Below, in pieces: positions 22,847 through 33,400 of a DNA stretch of 64,000 nt; positions within the stretch are counted from its first letter, which is position 1, and the number at the start of each line of letters is the position of its first letter. A model generated the notes under the pieces. It saw only the letters and a list, made by a program, of their open reading frames with translations, was not told where the DNA came from and made no database searches. The stretch is from Trebouxia sp. TZW2008 (taxonomy: Eukaryota; Chlorophyta; Trebouxiophyceae; Trebouxiales; Trebouxiaceae). Made by a program: the position numbers and the translations under genes. The DNA is taken from the NCBI GenBank assembly GCA_002118135.1, contig BDIU01000417.1:51457-115456 (forward strand), read 5' to 3'.

Positions 22847-25800
22847 ATGCGCAGAATATCTTTGGCCTTCAGTCAAGCATGGCGGGGCTATGCCACTCAA
22901 ACGATGGGCCGGCCTGTTACAAAAGTTCCAATCCCAGGTGTAGATCACATCATCGCAGTCGCGTCGGGCAAAGGTGGCGTGGGCAAGTCCACGACAGCAG
23001 GTGTGTCGCCTGCATTACGGCAACATTTCTCCAGCTCACAAGCAAATTTGCTGACGAGGGTTGTGTCATCCAGTCAATATAGCTGTTTCGATGGCAAACA
23101 TCAAGGGAGCCGATGGTCAACAGCTCAAGATCGGCATACTAGATGCTGATGTGTATGGACCATCCATTCCGCACTTGATGGGCTTGTCTGGTCGCCCAGA
23201 AGCCGGCCAAGGTGAGATTGCCGCATGCAAAGTCATGTCCTTCTGCAAGTTCTACTGTGTAGTCACTGATGCAGTCCTGAGTGCTGTGCAGACAGAAAGA
23301 TGATACCACCCCAGAGCTTTCAAGTCAAGTGCATATCAATGGGCCTTCTGATGGAGGTAACACTCTAGAAAGCTTGCTTCCTCTTGTCAAATGCATGCGT
23401 CAATATCCACCCATGACATTCATCAAGCACTGCCTGCTCTAATGTGTCATGTTTTGTGCAGCACTCCAGCAGCTTTTGTCAGCGGTCAGCCACACAGTAG
23501 CAACATGCTACACGCTGCACGTCAAGCTGTTGACTTTCAAAGGCCCCTTTTTCAGTCCTGCAACATGAAAGCTGTCTGGAGTTTAGATATCTAAGAGGGT
23601 CAATGAACTGCACTGGCAAGCATTGAGAACATGATGGCGATGAACATGGCAAGTGGAGAATGATGAGCAGTGCAGGAGGATGCCCCTTTAGTGTGGAGAG
23701 GACCCATGGTCACGTCACCCCTTGAGTCATTCATGACTATAAGCTGTAGTCATGCTGAGGCATGAAACAGTTTTGCGTGACAAGGGGGGGTTGATGCGCA
23801 TCGCAGGAGGATGCTCCTGCAGTGCAGAGGGGACCCACGGTGATGTCAGCATTTGAGTCTTCCATGACTAAGCTTGTGGTCATGCTGAGACATCAAACAG
23901 TGTTGTGTGACAAGTGGAGGTTGATGTGCAAGTGCAGGAGGATGCCCCGGCAGTGTGGAGGGGACCCATGAATGTGTCGGCGCTTGTTTGATTCATGACT
24001 TAAGTTGTAGTTACGCTGAGGCATAAAAAAGATTAGTGTGACCAGTGGAGGTTGATGTGCAGTGCAGGAGGATGCCCCACCAGTGTGGATTGGAGCCATG
24101 GTGATGTCAGCACTTGAGTCATTCATGACTAAAGTTGTAGTCATGCTGAGACATCAAACAGATTTGTGTGACAAGTGGAAGTTGGTGTGCAGTGCAGGAG
24201 GATGCCCCGGCAGTGTGGAGGGGTCCCATGGTCATGTCAGCACTTGAGTCTTTCATGACTAAAGTGGCATGGGCACCTCTTGACGTGCTTGTCATTGATA
24301 TGCCTCCAGGGACAGGTGTGCCATTCATTCGCCTCATTGTGCTTCTAAACGAAACCTTCCAGCGACATAGCTGTTGTGGGTTGGTAGTTGTTGCTTTGCA
24401 GAAAGTAATGACATGTTGGCATCTATAAATGTCCCCTGTATGCCATTTGCAACGCAGTGCCTTTCAGCACATTGTTGTTTGTGCACAAGCACAGATACTA
24501 GCCCGCCTAGCCTCATGCAAGCAGGCACCTATCAACATGCTGATGCTCAACAGTGTGAACTGCACGTAGCATTCATTGGTGCATCAAACTTGTGCTCTAG
24601 ACAAGTGCATGTAATCTGCATCGACAACCTCACAAAGTGCTGCTCTGAGGGTCATCCATCCTCATGAGCCATGCCTGTCACCAAAGCTTGATCTGTGACT
24701 CTTGTGCTGACTAATAATGCCATGGTCAAGGATGTGACAAGGTCCAGCACAAATGCCAGCTGAGACCCTTTTTTGGACTGACTTATTGACTGAAAACATG
24801 TGTTTGTGATGCAGGCGACGCTCAGATCAGCATCGGGCAGAGGTTGATGCTGTCAGGAGCAGTCATTGTATCAACACCTCAGGTGCTGTGCTGCCGTTGT
24901 CTCATCAAGCATCTTGAGTCGCATGCAATGCCATCCAGTCACATGTCAGGCCTAGTCACGTGCATCACAGCCCAGTCAACTTGATCAAGCATGTCGAGAT
25001 GCATGTGTGCCACAAACCATCCCTGCAAGCTGCCAGCTTGAGAAGCAGCAGCCCTCACCAACACTCTTGCTCATGAGTGCAGGTCGCAATAATTGCCTTG
25101 TTTCCTCAGGCAAGTGCGTCGAAAAGCTGCGGATAGTATCATGCTGGCATGCAATCTCATTCTGCCCTGTATTCAGACTTTGGTGCTTTGCCCCTTCCAG
25201 CTGTTGCCACAATTTCAGACCTGCTTTGATCTAGTTTCAGACAGCATTCTGACTGTCCCATGCCCATCATACTGTGTGACCATTGCGATCAATTTCACCA
25301 AAGGTCTTGCGGTGTCAGGTGAAAGACATTGGCTGCAGGATGTTGCTCTGATAGATGCTCGGCGTGGGGCAAACATGTTCAGGAAGATCAACGTGCCGCT
25401 GCTTGGCATAGTTGAGAACATGAGTCACTACCAATGCCCTGCCTGTGGGCATAAGGAGCATATATTTGGGGAGGAGGGAGCCCTCAGGACAGCTAAGACC
25501 ATGCAGATGGACATCTTGGGTCAAGTGAGTCTTCACCATCAATCATCAACATTGCATGCTGGACAAGCTCAAAGTGCCCAGGTAGGTACGCAACAGCGTA
25601 ATCTACTGTCTCCAATCAGTTTGGCTCCTGCAAGTTTCAGCTGCACATGGCGATTGGCCAGGTCTTTGCACATGATTGCCAGGCCTTCTTTACAGCTGCA
25701 GATAACTTTCGCCCATTTGTATTCTGTTTACTGATTACTAGCAACATTGAATGTCCTTTCAGAGACCCAACAGGAGGCCCACAGGATGCCATTCAAACTC

Positions 25801-27383
25801 TACTAGTATAGCCTTGGCTCAGGTTTTACAGACAAGCACAACTGGTATAGGCTTATCTGCAAGCTGTTGCACATTCATGGGGACTGCGTTCTTTGAGACC
25901 CAGAATGCAGTAGGAGCTATGGCTTGGTGCAGTATGTGCAGAAGGCAAATGATTCAGAGGTCTACAATTCACGTGTCTGACTCTTCCTCTTCTGTGTCAT
26001 ACTGCCTCATGCAGTAGCTGCTCCATGGCTGCACATGCACTGAAATACATGACAACCCAATTTGGTTTGAAGTCATCAGCAACAGCTGACTGGGGCTTGT
26101 TGTGTCGTCACGCTGCAATGAGCCTTCCACCGTGGCAGCCATAGCAGCTTGGAAAGTCAGCTGCGGACGCTGATGCGGTTTGCAGCTTTGCTACGCTTAC
26201 TACATTGCACAAGAGGACACAGCAGCCATTGATGATAGTCCCAGCCACCAGTTGCATGATCAACATTACCTTGGCACTGTTATCAGTGCTTGCAAGCAAC
26301 AGAAGAATTGCATGACAACACAGTTCTGCGCTCGCATGCTTGAGCATCCAAAGCATACAGGGGTGCCAGTCTAGGCCGACGCGCTGTGCGACGCTGTTGT
26401 TTGATACAGCTTTGCAGCATCTGCTTCACCACAGCGCTGGCATACCAATGCAATGCGCCAAATCAGTTTGAGTTACAGCTGCTGCAATCAGGAAGTTGTT
26501 GCAGCTCTTAACCAGCTGATCTGGAACACTGGATCAATCTGGCAGCATGGCACCCGTTGCATCGATTGTTGTATTTTGCTGCGTACTGTAGCATATGCAG
26601 CTCGGGCGTATTTTCCTTGTACGCGGGTCATGTAAGAGACGACACTGGCAGCACGGCAGTCAAATGCTGCAGAGTGCAATCATAGCATGTACAGCTTCAA
26701 AAGGCTGCACGCCTAGCAGAAGCATGTCAGTCTTTTCCCCAGGGAAAAGCTGTGCTTTGTCAGCCTCTCAATTGGTTTCTTTTAAGTATGCTGTGGGGGC
26801 TTGTTGCATGTGGTGCAAGTGATGGCTCAGCAGCAATACAGCAAATGTCAGTATCTGTACGAGCAACGCCGTTTTGCAATTGAGACCCCTTGGTTGCCAC
26901 AAAGCACAGCAGTGATTGGTTGTCACAAAGCACAGCAGTGACTGGACCTCATAGTGAGCATAGAGTTAAGTAACTTCTGCAAATGCTGCCACAAACAACA
27001 GCCTTTGCTTGAGCTGGCAAGCAGTGAGATTTCAGTGCTGTGTTGCTTTCTCAAGCAGCAGTCTTTTGCAGAACAAACAATGTTGGTCAAGCATTGATGT
27101 CTTGTGTCATGTTCAAACTGCACAAACAGGTCAACAGCTGTGATATGCCTGCAAGCTCCCAAACTATTATGCAATTTTATGTGCGCAAGTGTGTATGCAG
27201 GTTCCGCTTCAGCTGGCCATCAGAGAGACCTCAGATGCAGGGACTCCCATTGTTGCACACAATCCAGACAGTCCCTCAGCTCAGGCATATCAAGGCATTG
27301 CTGCAGGCATCTATGAGAAGCTCCAGTCGACACCCACTCAGCTTCAGCCACCGCTATTAGGACAGCATCCAGCTGGCAGATGA
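22847..27383 (+). CDS. NUBPL: NUBPL/IND1-type P-loop Fe-S carrier for complex I assembly, 7 exons, 303 aa
   Basis: Exons are 22847-23000, 23074-23211, 23292-23356, 24198-24315, 24815-24882, 25339-25524 and 27201-27383, totalling 912 nt. The leader [18 protein letters not shown] is a typical mitochondrial presequence. It is followed by the deviant Walker A motif [10 protein letters not shown], the switch motif [26 protein letters not shown], the Walker B-like [11 protein letters not shown], and the cluster-binding CPAC within [16 protein letters not shown]. The C-terminus is [19 protein letters not shown]. Length and motif order fit NUBPL/INDH, the Mrp-family protein that delivers Fe-S clusters to mitochondrial complex I. 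Intron 3 contains tandem copies of the exon 4 start, and a second copy of the terminal exon follows the stop. The start at 22847 is the first ATG in frame. Confidence 0.95.
23671..24197 (+). repeat. Four tandem copies of the NUBPL exon 4 start (about 130-bp unit)
   Basis: Units begin at about 23671, 23802, 23933 and 24063; the real exon's unit begins at 24193. Each has GCAGGAGGATGC (acceptor plus exon start), then a version of the [16 protein letters not shown] coding segment, then diverges before VAWAPLDVL. The spacing is 130-131 bp throughout. Several copies lose frame or key residues. Only the last continues into Walker B. Confidence 0.92.
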
Positions 27384-27645
27384 CAGTCAAAGATGTCAAA
27401 GGCAATCAGAGAGTTGGCAGATGGTGGGACTGCCGTCGTAGCTCAAGACCCAGGCAGTGCATCAGCACAGGCACATCACACCATTGCTGCACGCTTGTAT
27501 GAGAAGCTGCGGCAGACACCCACTCGCTTCCGGCCGCTGCTGTTAGGACAGCATTGAGCTGCGAGATAATAGCCAAAGGTGGCGTCACAGCAGTTGACAT
27601 GCATACACCCACTTTGCTTCAGCTTCTCTTTTTCGGGCTGTCAGC
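27384..27645 (+). repeat. Second copy of the NUBPL terminal exon, plus a third fragment
   Basis: At about 27395-27558 the terminal exon is repeated, offset about 187 bp, and encodes AIRELADGGTAVVAQDPGSA, then ARLYEKLRQTP and a stop after LLLGQH. The frame is open throughout. The first five residues (VPLQL) and a clear acceptor are missing, though AG occurs at GTCAAAG. A shorter fragment of the unit (ACACCCACTTTGCTTCAGC) is at about 27610. It may be an alternative last exon or a relic. Confidence 0.85.
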
Positions 27646-27649
27646 CAAA

Positions 27650-28075
27650 TGGCAAATAAAAGCCAATCTTTGACGACAAAAGAATGATAAGCAGAAAGGT
27701 CACTGCAGCCATACATGGCTTGATTAAGCATGTGTGTTGCATGCGGGTGCAAACTGTTGTGTTGTTTTGGTAGTGTTTATAGAAGCGGTCTCCTCGTGAA
27801 GAATGCTATAAATGCCCTGTCAATGTAGGCGTATACATACGCATGTGCATACAGCAGGTCTGAAGTAGATGTTCAATTTCGCTACGTATGGTAGCTTGCT
27901 GAATGATGCAGCAGCCTGCTATTTGTTGTGATCCACACAATAGTTCTGGCCGCAGCATTGAGCGCTGGTAAGCAAGCTGCAATACTGGGAACAGGGCGCT
28001 CAAAACCCGCCAGGGCTGCTCACATAGGGTTTGGTACCCTAGGGCTTTTTCAAACCAACACAAGGGCGCGCGATT
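27650..28075. other. Intergenic stretch, no supported gene
   Basis: This lies downstream of NUBPL. A minus-strand open frame (27806-28063) lacks recognisable motifs and splice context. The segment just beyond (28060-28200) becomes CG-rich. Confidence 0.35.
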
Positions 28076-28349
28076 TTTGACTCGACACTCACATTTGCCT
28101 GACAGTCTGCGTTTTCGAGCTCGCGTGGCGACGTCTGCAAGCTGTCAAGACAAGCGCTGCTTTGCTTCACTCTGCTGCAGCTCTGCGAGCTTGCCTTACT
28201 TATCATTGCGTCCAATTACTTGGCTGTGCTGCACAATGTATTTTGAACAAGATCAACGGTCGAGCACTACCTGTACATACTTGACGCAGCTACAGCAGTT
28301 GCATCTTGGTATTCTTGTCTGTCGTGGAGCTTCCTGCTGCATCGACAGG

Positions 28350-28612
28350 ATGGTCAGCTGTCTTCACAGCCAGGTACTTTTGGTACGATGTGCTTTGCTT
28401 TGCAACAGTCACCTGGTGTACAAATGTTGAGCTCTGCAGCATAACACCGTTGCAAGGGCTTCGGTTTTCAGCGTGTCTTGGTGGAGGTCGTGGCAGACTC
28501 TGTGCAGACAGGCGTGCCGGCCTTCCTGGTCTCGTCTTTCCGAGCAGCCTGGACAGCAGCTACGGCACCTGTGATCCAACTTCCGCATGCCTTCATCGGT
28601 GTCTTTGTGTGA
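28350..28612 (+). CDS. Possible small two-exon gene or 3' end, unrecognised
   Basis: A short ORF starting at the ATG at about 28350 can splice from CAG/GTACTT to the acceptor TTTTCAG/CGTGTC at 28471/28472. It then encodes RVLVEVVADSVQTGVPAFLV and continues to APVIQLPHAFIGVFV and a stop at 28610-28612. The second exon looks coding, with amphipathic character and a CG-rich 5' flank from 28060. No family is recognised, and the true 5' end is probably further upstream. Confidence 0.3.
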
Positions 28613-28679
28613 GGAGCGTGGCCCAGCATCTTGGACCGCGTCGGTAGTGCACCACATGACAAGGTAAGCTCGCACACCA

Positions 28680-29085
28680 CCATTGCCCATTGCTGCCTAA
28701 CTATGCCTCAGTCTGTCCAATCTTGCCTGACATTGCCCAGCTCCGCTCACTTTTGCCTATCATTGCCCATTGTTGCCTAGCTTTGCCTATCTCTGCTCAA
28801 TTTTTGCCCACCATTGCTCAACTCTGGCCCCAGCTGCCTAACTTCGTCTACCTCTACCCACTTCTGCCTACCTTTGCCTACTGCTGCCCAACACAAAGCC
28901 TCACAGTTGCCCACTACAATCCAACTCCTACTGCAACCTCCTACCCACCTAACCTGCTGAACATGGCCCACTGATGGCTTACCACTGCCCAATCCTGCCT
29001 ACCCCTGCCCAATCTTGCCTACTCTGCCCAGTTTTTCTCATTGTTGACCATCTTTGCCCATTGCCCAATTCTGCCTATCAGTGGG
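28680..29085. repeat. Degenerate short-period repeat (TTGCCYA/CTGCCYA)
   Basis: About 400 bp are built from a 10-12 bp unit related to CTTTGCCTA or CATTGCCCA, repeated dozens of times with substitutions. It produces spurious open frames rich in Leu, Pro and Ala. It has no counterpart elsewhere in the window. Confidence 0.85.
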
Positions 29086-29295
29086 ATGCTTATGGCCACA
29101 CGTCCTCGTCGTGCATCCTGGTAACGCTTGCTTCTGCAAGCGGCTAAGATGGCCATGCTGGATTTGATAACCAGCTTTTGATGGTGTGTTGTCCACACCT
29201 TCTCAAAGGACACAAGACTCTGTTCGATTGCATCATGCAACTTGCATTTGGTTGATTGGATGTAGAAGTTGGTGCATTGTGTATATGACCATATC
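29086..29295 (-). other. Exon-like segment, unrecognised
   Basis: A minus-strand open stretch encodes a basic, helical segment (LVSFEKVWTTHHQKLVIKSS, then CRSKRYQDARRGRVAISIP). It has higher CG content than its flanks. No adjoining exons or domain were found. It could be an exon of an unresolved gene or a decayed mobile-element fragment. Confidence 0.22.
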
Positions 29296-29299
29296 AACC

Positions 29300-30450
29300 T
29301 GCTTGTTCACCGCAGCTTTGTGCTTGATTTGATTTGCAAGTGATTCATGCACCAGCCACATGACTGTGGCAACTTCTGAAAATTTGCTGGTTGTACTCTC
29401 ACTGGCTCCCCTTATGACGCCTCATGGCAGGCGTGTTTCTTGTTTTGCTGTCAAACATGATTTGCTGCTGGGATTTGCAGTCAGACTCTCTCACTTTTCA
29501 CAGGTGCCAGCATTCTGCTGCAGAAGATTGCTGCAATGCGCTTGGTGACATGCATCTGTAGCTGTTTGAGTTACAGCACAAACCAGGGAAAGCACTGCTG
29601 CCTTTCACACACAATTATGCTTGCAGGACACCATCACACAAGGCATGACTCGAGTCAGTGAGCTCAGTGCAGTAACACCTGTCTGTGACAGACCAAATCA
29701 CGCTGTGCAAATGAAGCATATCTGCTCAGCCATTGGCAGTTCACAGTTATTGGTATCATCACATGCAAAATGCAACAAATGGTGCAATTGGCAGGTGCAG
29801 GACATCTCCTTTTCATGAAATTTGGTTTGGCGCCTGATGTAAACATGGTCATAACAATGTGTCACTGTTCTCAGACATTGTACACTGTACACTTAATGCT
29901 GCTGCAAAGCACAGTATTCCCCAAATCTGTCTCTTGCTCTTAAGGTGCACATGCCTTCAAGAGATCAACACAATCCTTGCTTCAGTACACGCCCTGTACA
30001 TGACCTTCAGGCTGATTATTGCGCATGATGCCAACTTGACCCCTCTGCCTGACTCAGCTCTCATAGACTAATGCCATGCTAAGTTAACAGACATTATGGC
30101 TCGACACAACACATAATCATGTCATAATGTTAAGCAACACCAACGTGCTAGCTGAGCTGATGCTGGGGTGAAGCATCACCGCGCTTGCACCAAGCTGCTG
30201 CAAGCACACAACATTTCCTCAGCTGAATGGCCTGCTGACCGAAAGCAGAGAGGAATGCCATCTTTTATGTAAAGCCTCCCAAACAGCACAGCAGCCGCAC
30301 GACTTTTCGCATTTCAGACTTATGCTTTGGGACTTGACCTCACGTTCAAGACTGAAACAAATGATTTGAATTTGCAACTTTGGCTCTTCTGTCTGTTACA
30401 TGCGATAAAACTTGTTGGCTGGCCAAAGCGTGCAATCTCTCTCGCTCTAG
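29300..30450. other. No supported gene
   Basis: This lies between the exon-like segment above and the stop codon of pyruvate decarboxylase. Open frames are short and lack splice-consistent continuation. The sequence resembles intron or intergenic DNA elsewhere in the window. Confidence 0.4.
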
Positions 30451-30452
30451 CG

Positions 30453-33400
30453 TCACTGTGGGTTGGGCGGTCTGCTGTTGGCAGAGGCTACCCTGGAACC
30501 CCATTCCAGCAGCTCTTTGCTGCAATCATCTCTATGCACAAAGCACTCAATGAAACATAGCCTGCAGCACAAAGCATTTTTGAAGCAAAGTCAGCAACCA
30601 ACCTGACGATGTCCTCATTTGCTGCGTGCGCTAATTGGATTGTGCATGTTGCAAAGTAAATATTGACCTGGAGAACAAAAATCAGGCAAGCTTGTTGTCA
30701 AGTTGTTCTGATTCTCACAAGGGCGTGTACTCCAAGCTGTAAGATGCTGTCGCTGTGCTGGCGCTGAAGAGCTGCCAAGGTGCAAGACAGAACTGGTTAT
30801 GCACCCAAGTTTGATCTGGACTTTGTGCTCAGATCAGTACAGCTTTTCAACTTTGGCTAGATGCATGCAAATAAACTGTTTGTAGGGGCTGCGGCTTACT
30901 TGTCCTTGTGCTTGTCTGTCTGCTTGATAGCATCAAGCAACTCTTCTTCTGTCTTGGCCTGTACAGCAGCATTCAGTGAGTCTGGCTGTGCGTGATAATG
31001 TAATAGACAACTGCTATCAGAGCTGTGGAATGCTAATTGACTGCCAAGGGCAAGCAGAAAGCTTTGGTCATGCACATATATCAGACTGCTGGGTGCATAC
31101 GCAGCCCAACTATCAGCGTTGTGGCAGGCATGTGGCATCATGCACTCAACACGATACGCCAAACACGCCATGCCATACAGTTTCCAGCAAGAACAATGCT
31201 CAATTTTGGTCAAAATGAATTACCTTGGTACTGAAAACATTGCCTTGGTGATTGTCAAAACACTGCACCAAGCCAGAGTAGTCCCAGCCTTGAATGTAGT
31301 TGTAAGGTCCATCATGAATCTCGACTTCAATGGTGTAGCCTCCATTGTTGATGAGGAATATAATTGGGTTCAGTCTATATCTGATCATGCTTGACACATC
31401 CTGCACCGCACAATGCAGTCAGTTGGCAAAGAATGAATGTGTTGGAAACAGTGCTGCTGTCATTTGGAAGACAAGATTTGTGTCTGCCATGAATCCTGTT
31501 GACAAAATTCTGTGGCAAAATGTGTCAAGCATTCAAGTGTTGGTGGTGATTTGCTCTTGGCTCACAACGCCAACAAGACTCATGCATGCAACAAAATGTT
31601 GCTGTTCTGAAGCAGCTGAATTGTAAGTGCTATGAACGGGTGGCGGGATTTGAATTTCACATGAAAGCTGAGGAAGCATTTGCGCGACTTTGTTTCGTCT
31701 GATTTTCAGAAGTTGAACATCCACTGTCCTGATCGTGATGCTCAGAACAAGCCAGCCTGGCAACGACCTGGGTCGCACACACTTAGCATATGTGCTGGAA
31801 AGTGTAAGCAATTATTCTTATTGTTACATGAAAGCTGTAGGCTTGGCCAGATACACAGACAAACTCACTTGAGCAGTGACTTGGAAGGATCCATCTCCTA
31901 TACTGGCTATGACTCGCTTCTTGCCCTTCAGAGCTTGCGCATACCCTAGCAAGGCTCCCACAGACCAGCCTATAGACCCAAACTGCATCTGGAACTCGTA
32001 CCTGCATCATGCAACAGCAGATCAACTGCAGCTTCTGCAAAGGACAGGAAGTTTGTGTCGCTTGGGTGCGAGTCAACGAACAAACAATTTGGCGCAGCAC
32101 AAGCATTGCACCATGGCATCTGCTTCTGTGAGCATATTGTTTTTGCAATGATGGGAGGCAGAGCAAGCTAATATAAGCAGCAATGGAAGTTTCTTGATAG
32201 AATCAATACTGCCAGGATGCCCATGGGCAAGGTAACCGTTCACTATGGCTTTGCACTCTTGAGGAGGCGCATGCTGACGCAGCTGACTGATGGATGCATT
32301 CATTCATTCTTCCATTCTGAACGTATGCTAGACAGGCTCAGCAGGTCCAGCTAGGTAGGTACTAGAGCAACCCACTGTCTCCAAACGTCGTGTCCAGTGC
32401 TACCCTAAACCATTCAAGCTGTGCATGAAGGGAGGTGACGTCCTTGTAAACGGTTATTTCCCAACGGATGCACCCATGCTGAAACATCAGAAATGGCCTT
32501 CAACAAGCATGCAGCTCTTCAGCATGACTTCTCAGCAGCATCCAGATAGAAGTTGATAATGCAAACGCAGAGCCTCCCTGAAGTTGCTGTCAGTATAACA
32601 CAAGATAGCACAGGATCGCACTGGTTGACGTCAGTTGATTGCTCCAGTACATACCTAGCTGGGCTTGCTGAGCCTGCCTAACAGCGATTTAGCATGAAAC
32701 AAATCAGTGAAAACGTCAGGTGCTGAAAAAATGCATTCGGGGCGCATGGAGTGCTCACAGGCAGCCATCTGGTAGCTTGAGCTTCTGACCATTGAACCAG
32801 GAGTCTCCAGTCTCTACCAACACAGCTGTGTCAGGCGACAAAATTTCCTGCATCGCATTGCCAGGCTTTGACTTGCAGCCCAGAGTGTGACAAACAGCAA
32901 CAGTCTTAAAGCTGCAAGATCTGTCATCGCTGCGCTGAAATGGGTGCTTAATGCGACCATAGCGGATTGTGTGCAGCGCCTCATTGTTGCCAAACAAGAA
33001 ACAACATGATCTCTCCCATGTGACAAGCAAGGGACAAGAAACTGACAAACAGGTTGCTGCAGTAACGTGGTAGGTACACTTTACCATTGTGGGCGGCCAG
33101 TTGGATGCATGGGACACATCAAATGACCTGTCAGACCTAGCTTGTGCATATTGAGTCAGAGCTGTTGGTAGCCTACCTAAATATGCTTGAACAGGATATT
33201 TGTTCTGAGGGGACTATTGGGCTTAGCAGCAGGAATCTCAGCTGGAGGTACATACATGCATTGAAACTTGGTTAAAAACAGCCGTTGCCTAGCTTATCTG
33301 AATATGCTTGAGCAGAATGTTTGATCTCAGGAGATTATCGGGCTTAGCCAGCAAGACATGTTCAGAGAGGAAATTGCTTCTAAGATGTTGTGATTGACAG

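Noticed and set aside
23671..24260. CRISPR-like regular array
   Set aside because: The units are 130-bp direct repeats of a NUBPL exon edge, with no short repeats and unique spacers, in a eukaryotic intron.
28690..28974. 94-aa Leu/Pro/Ala-rich ORF
   Set aside because: It is produced by the degenerate TTGCCYA repeat, with no coding signature.
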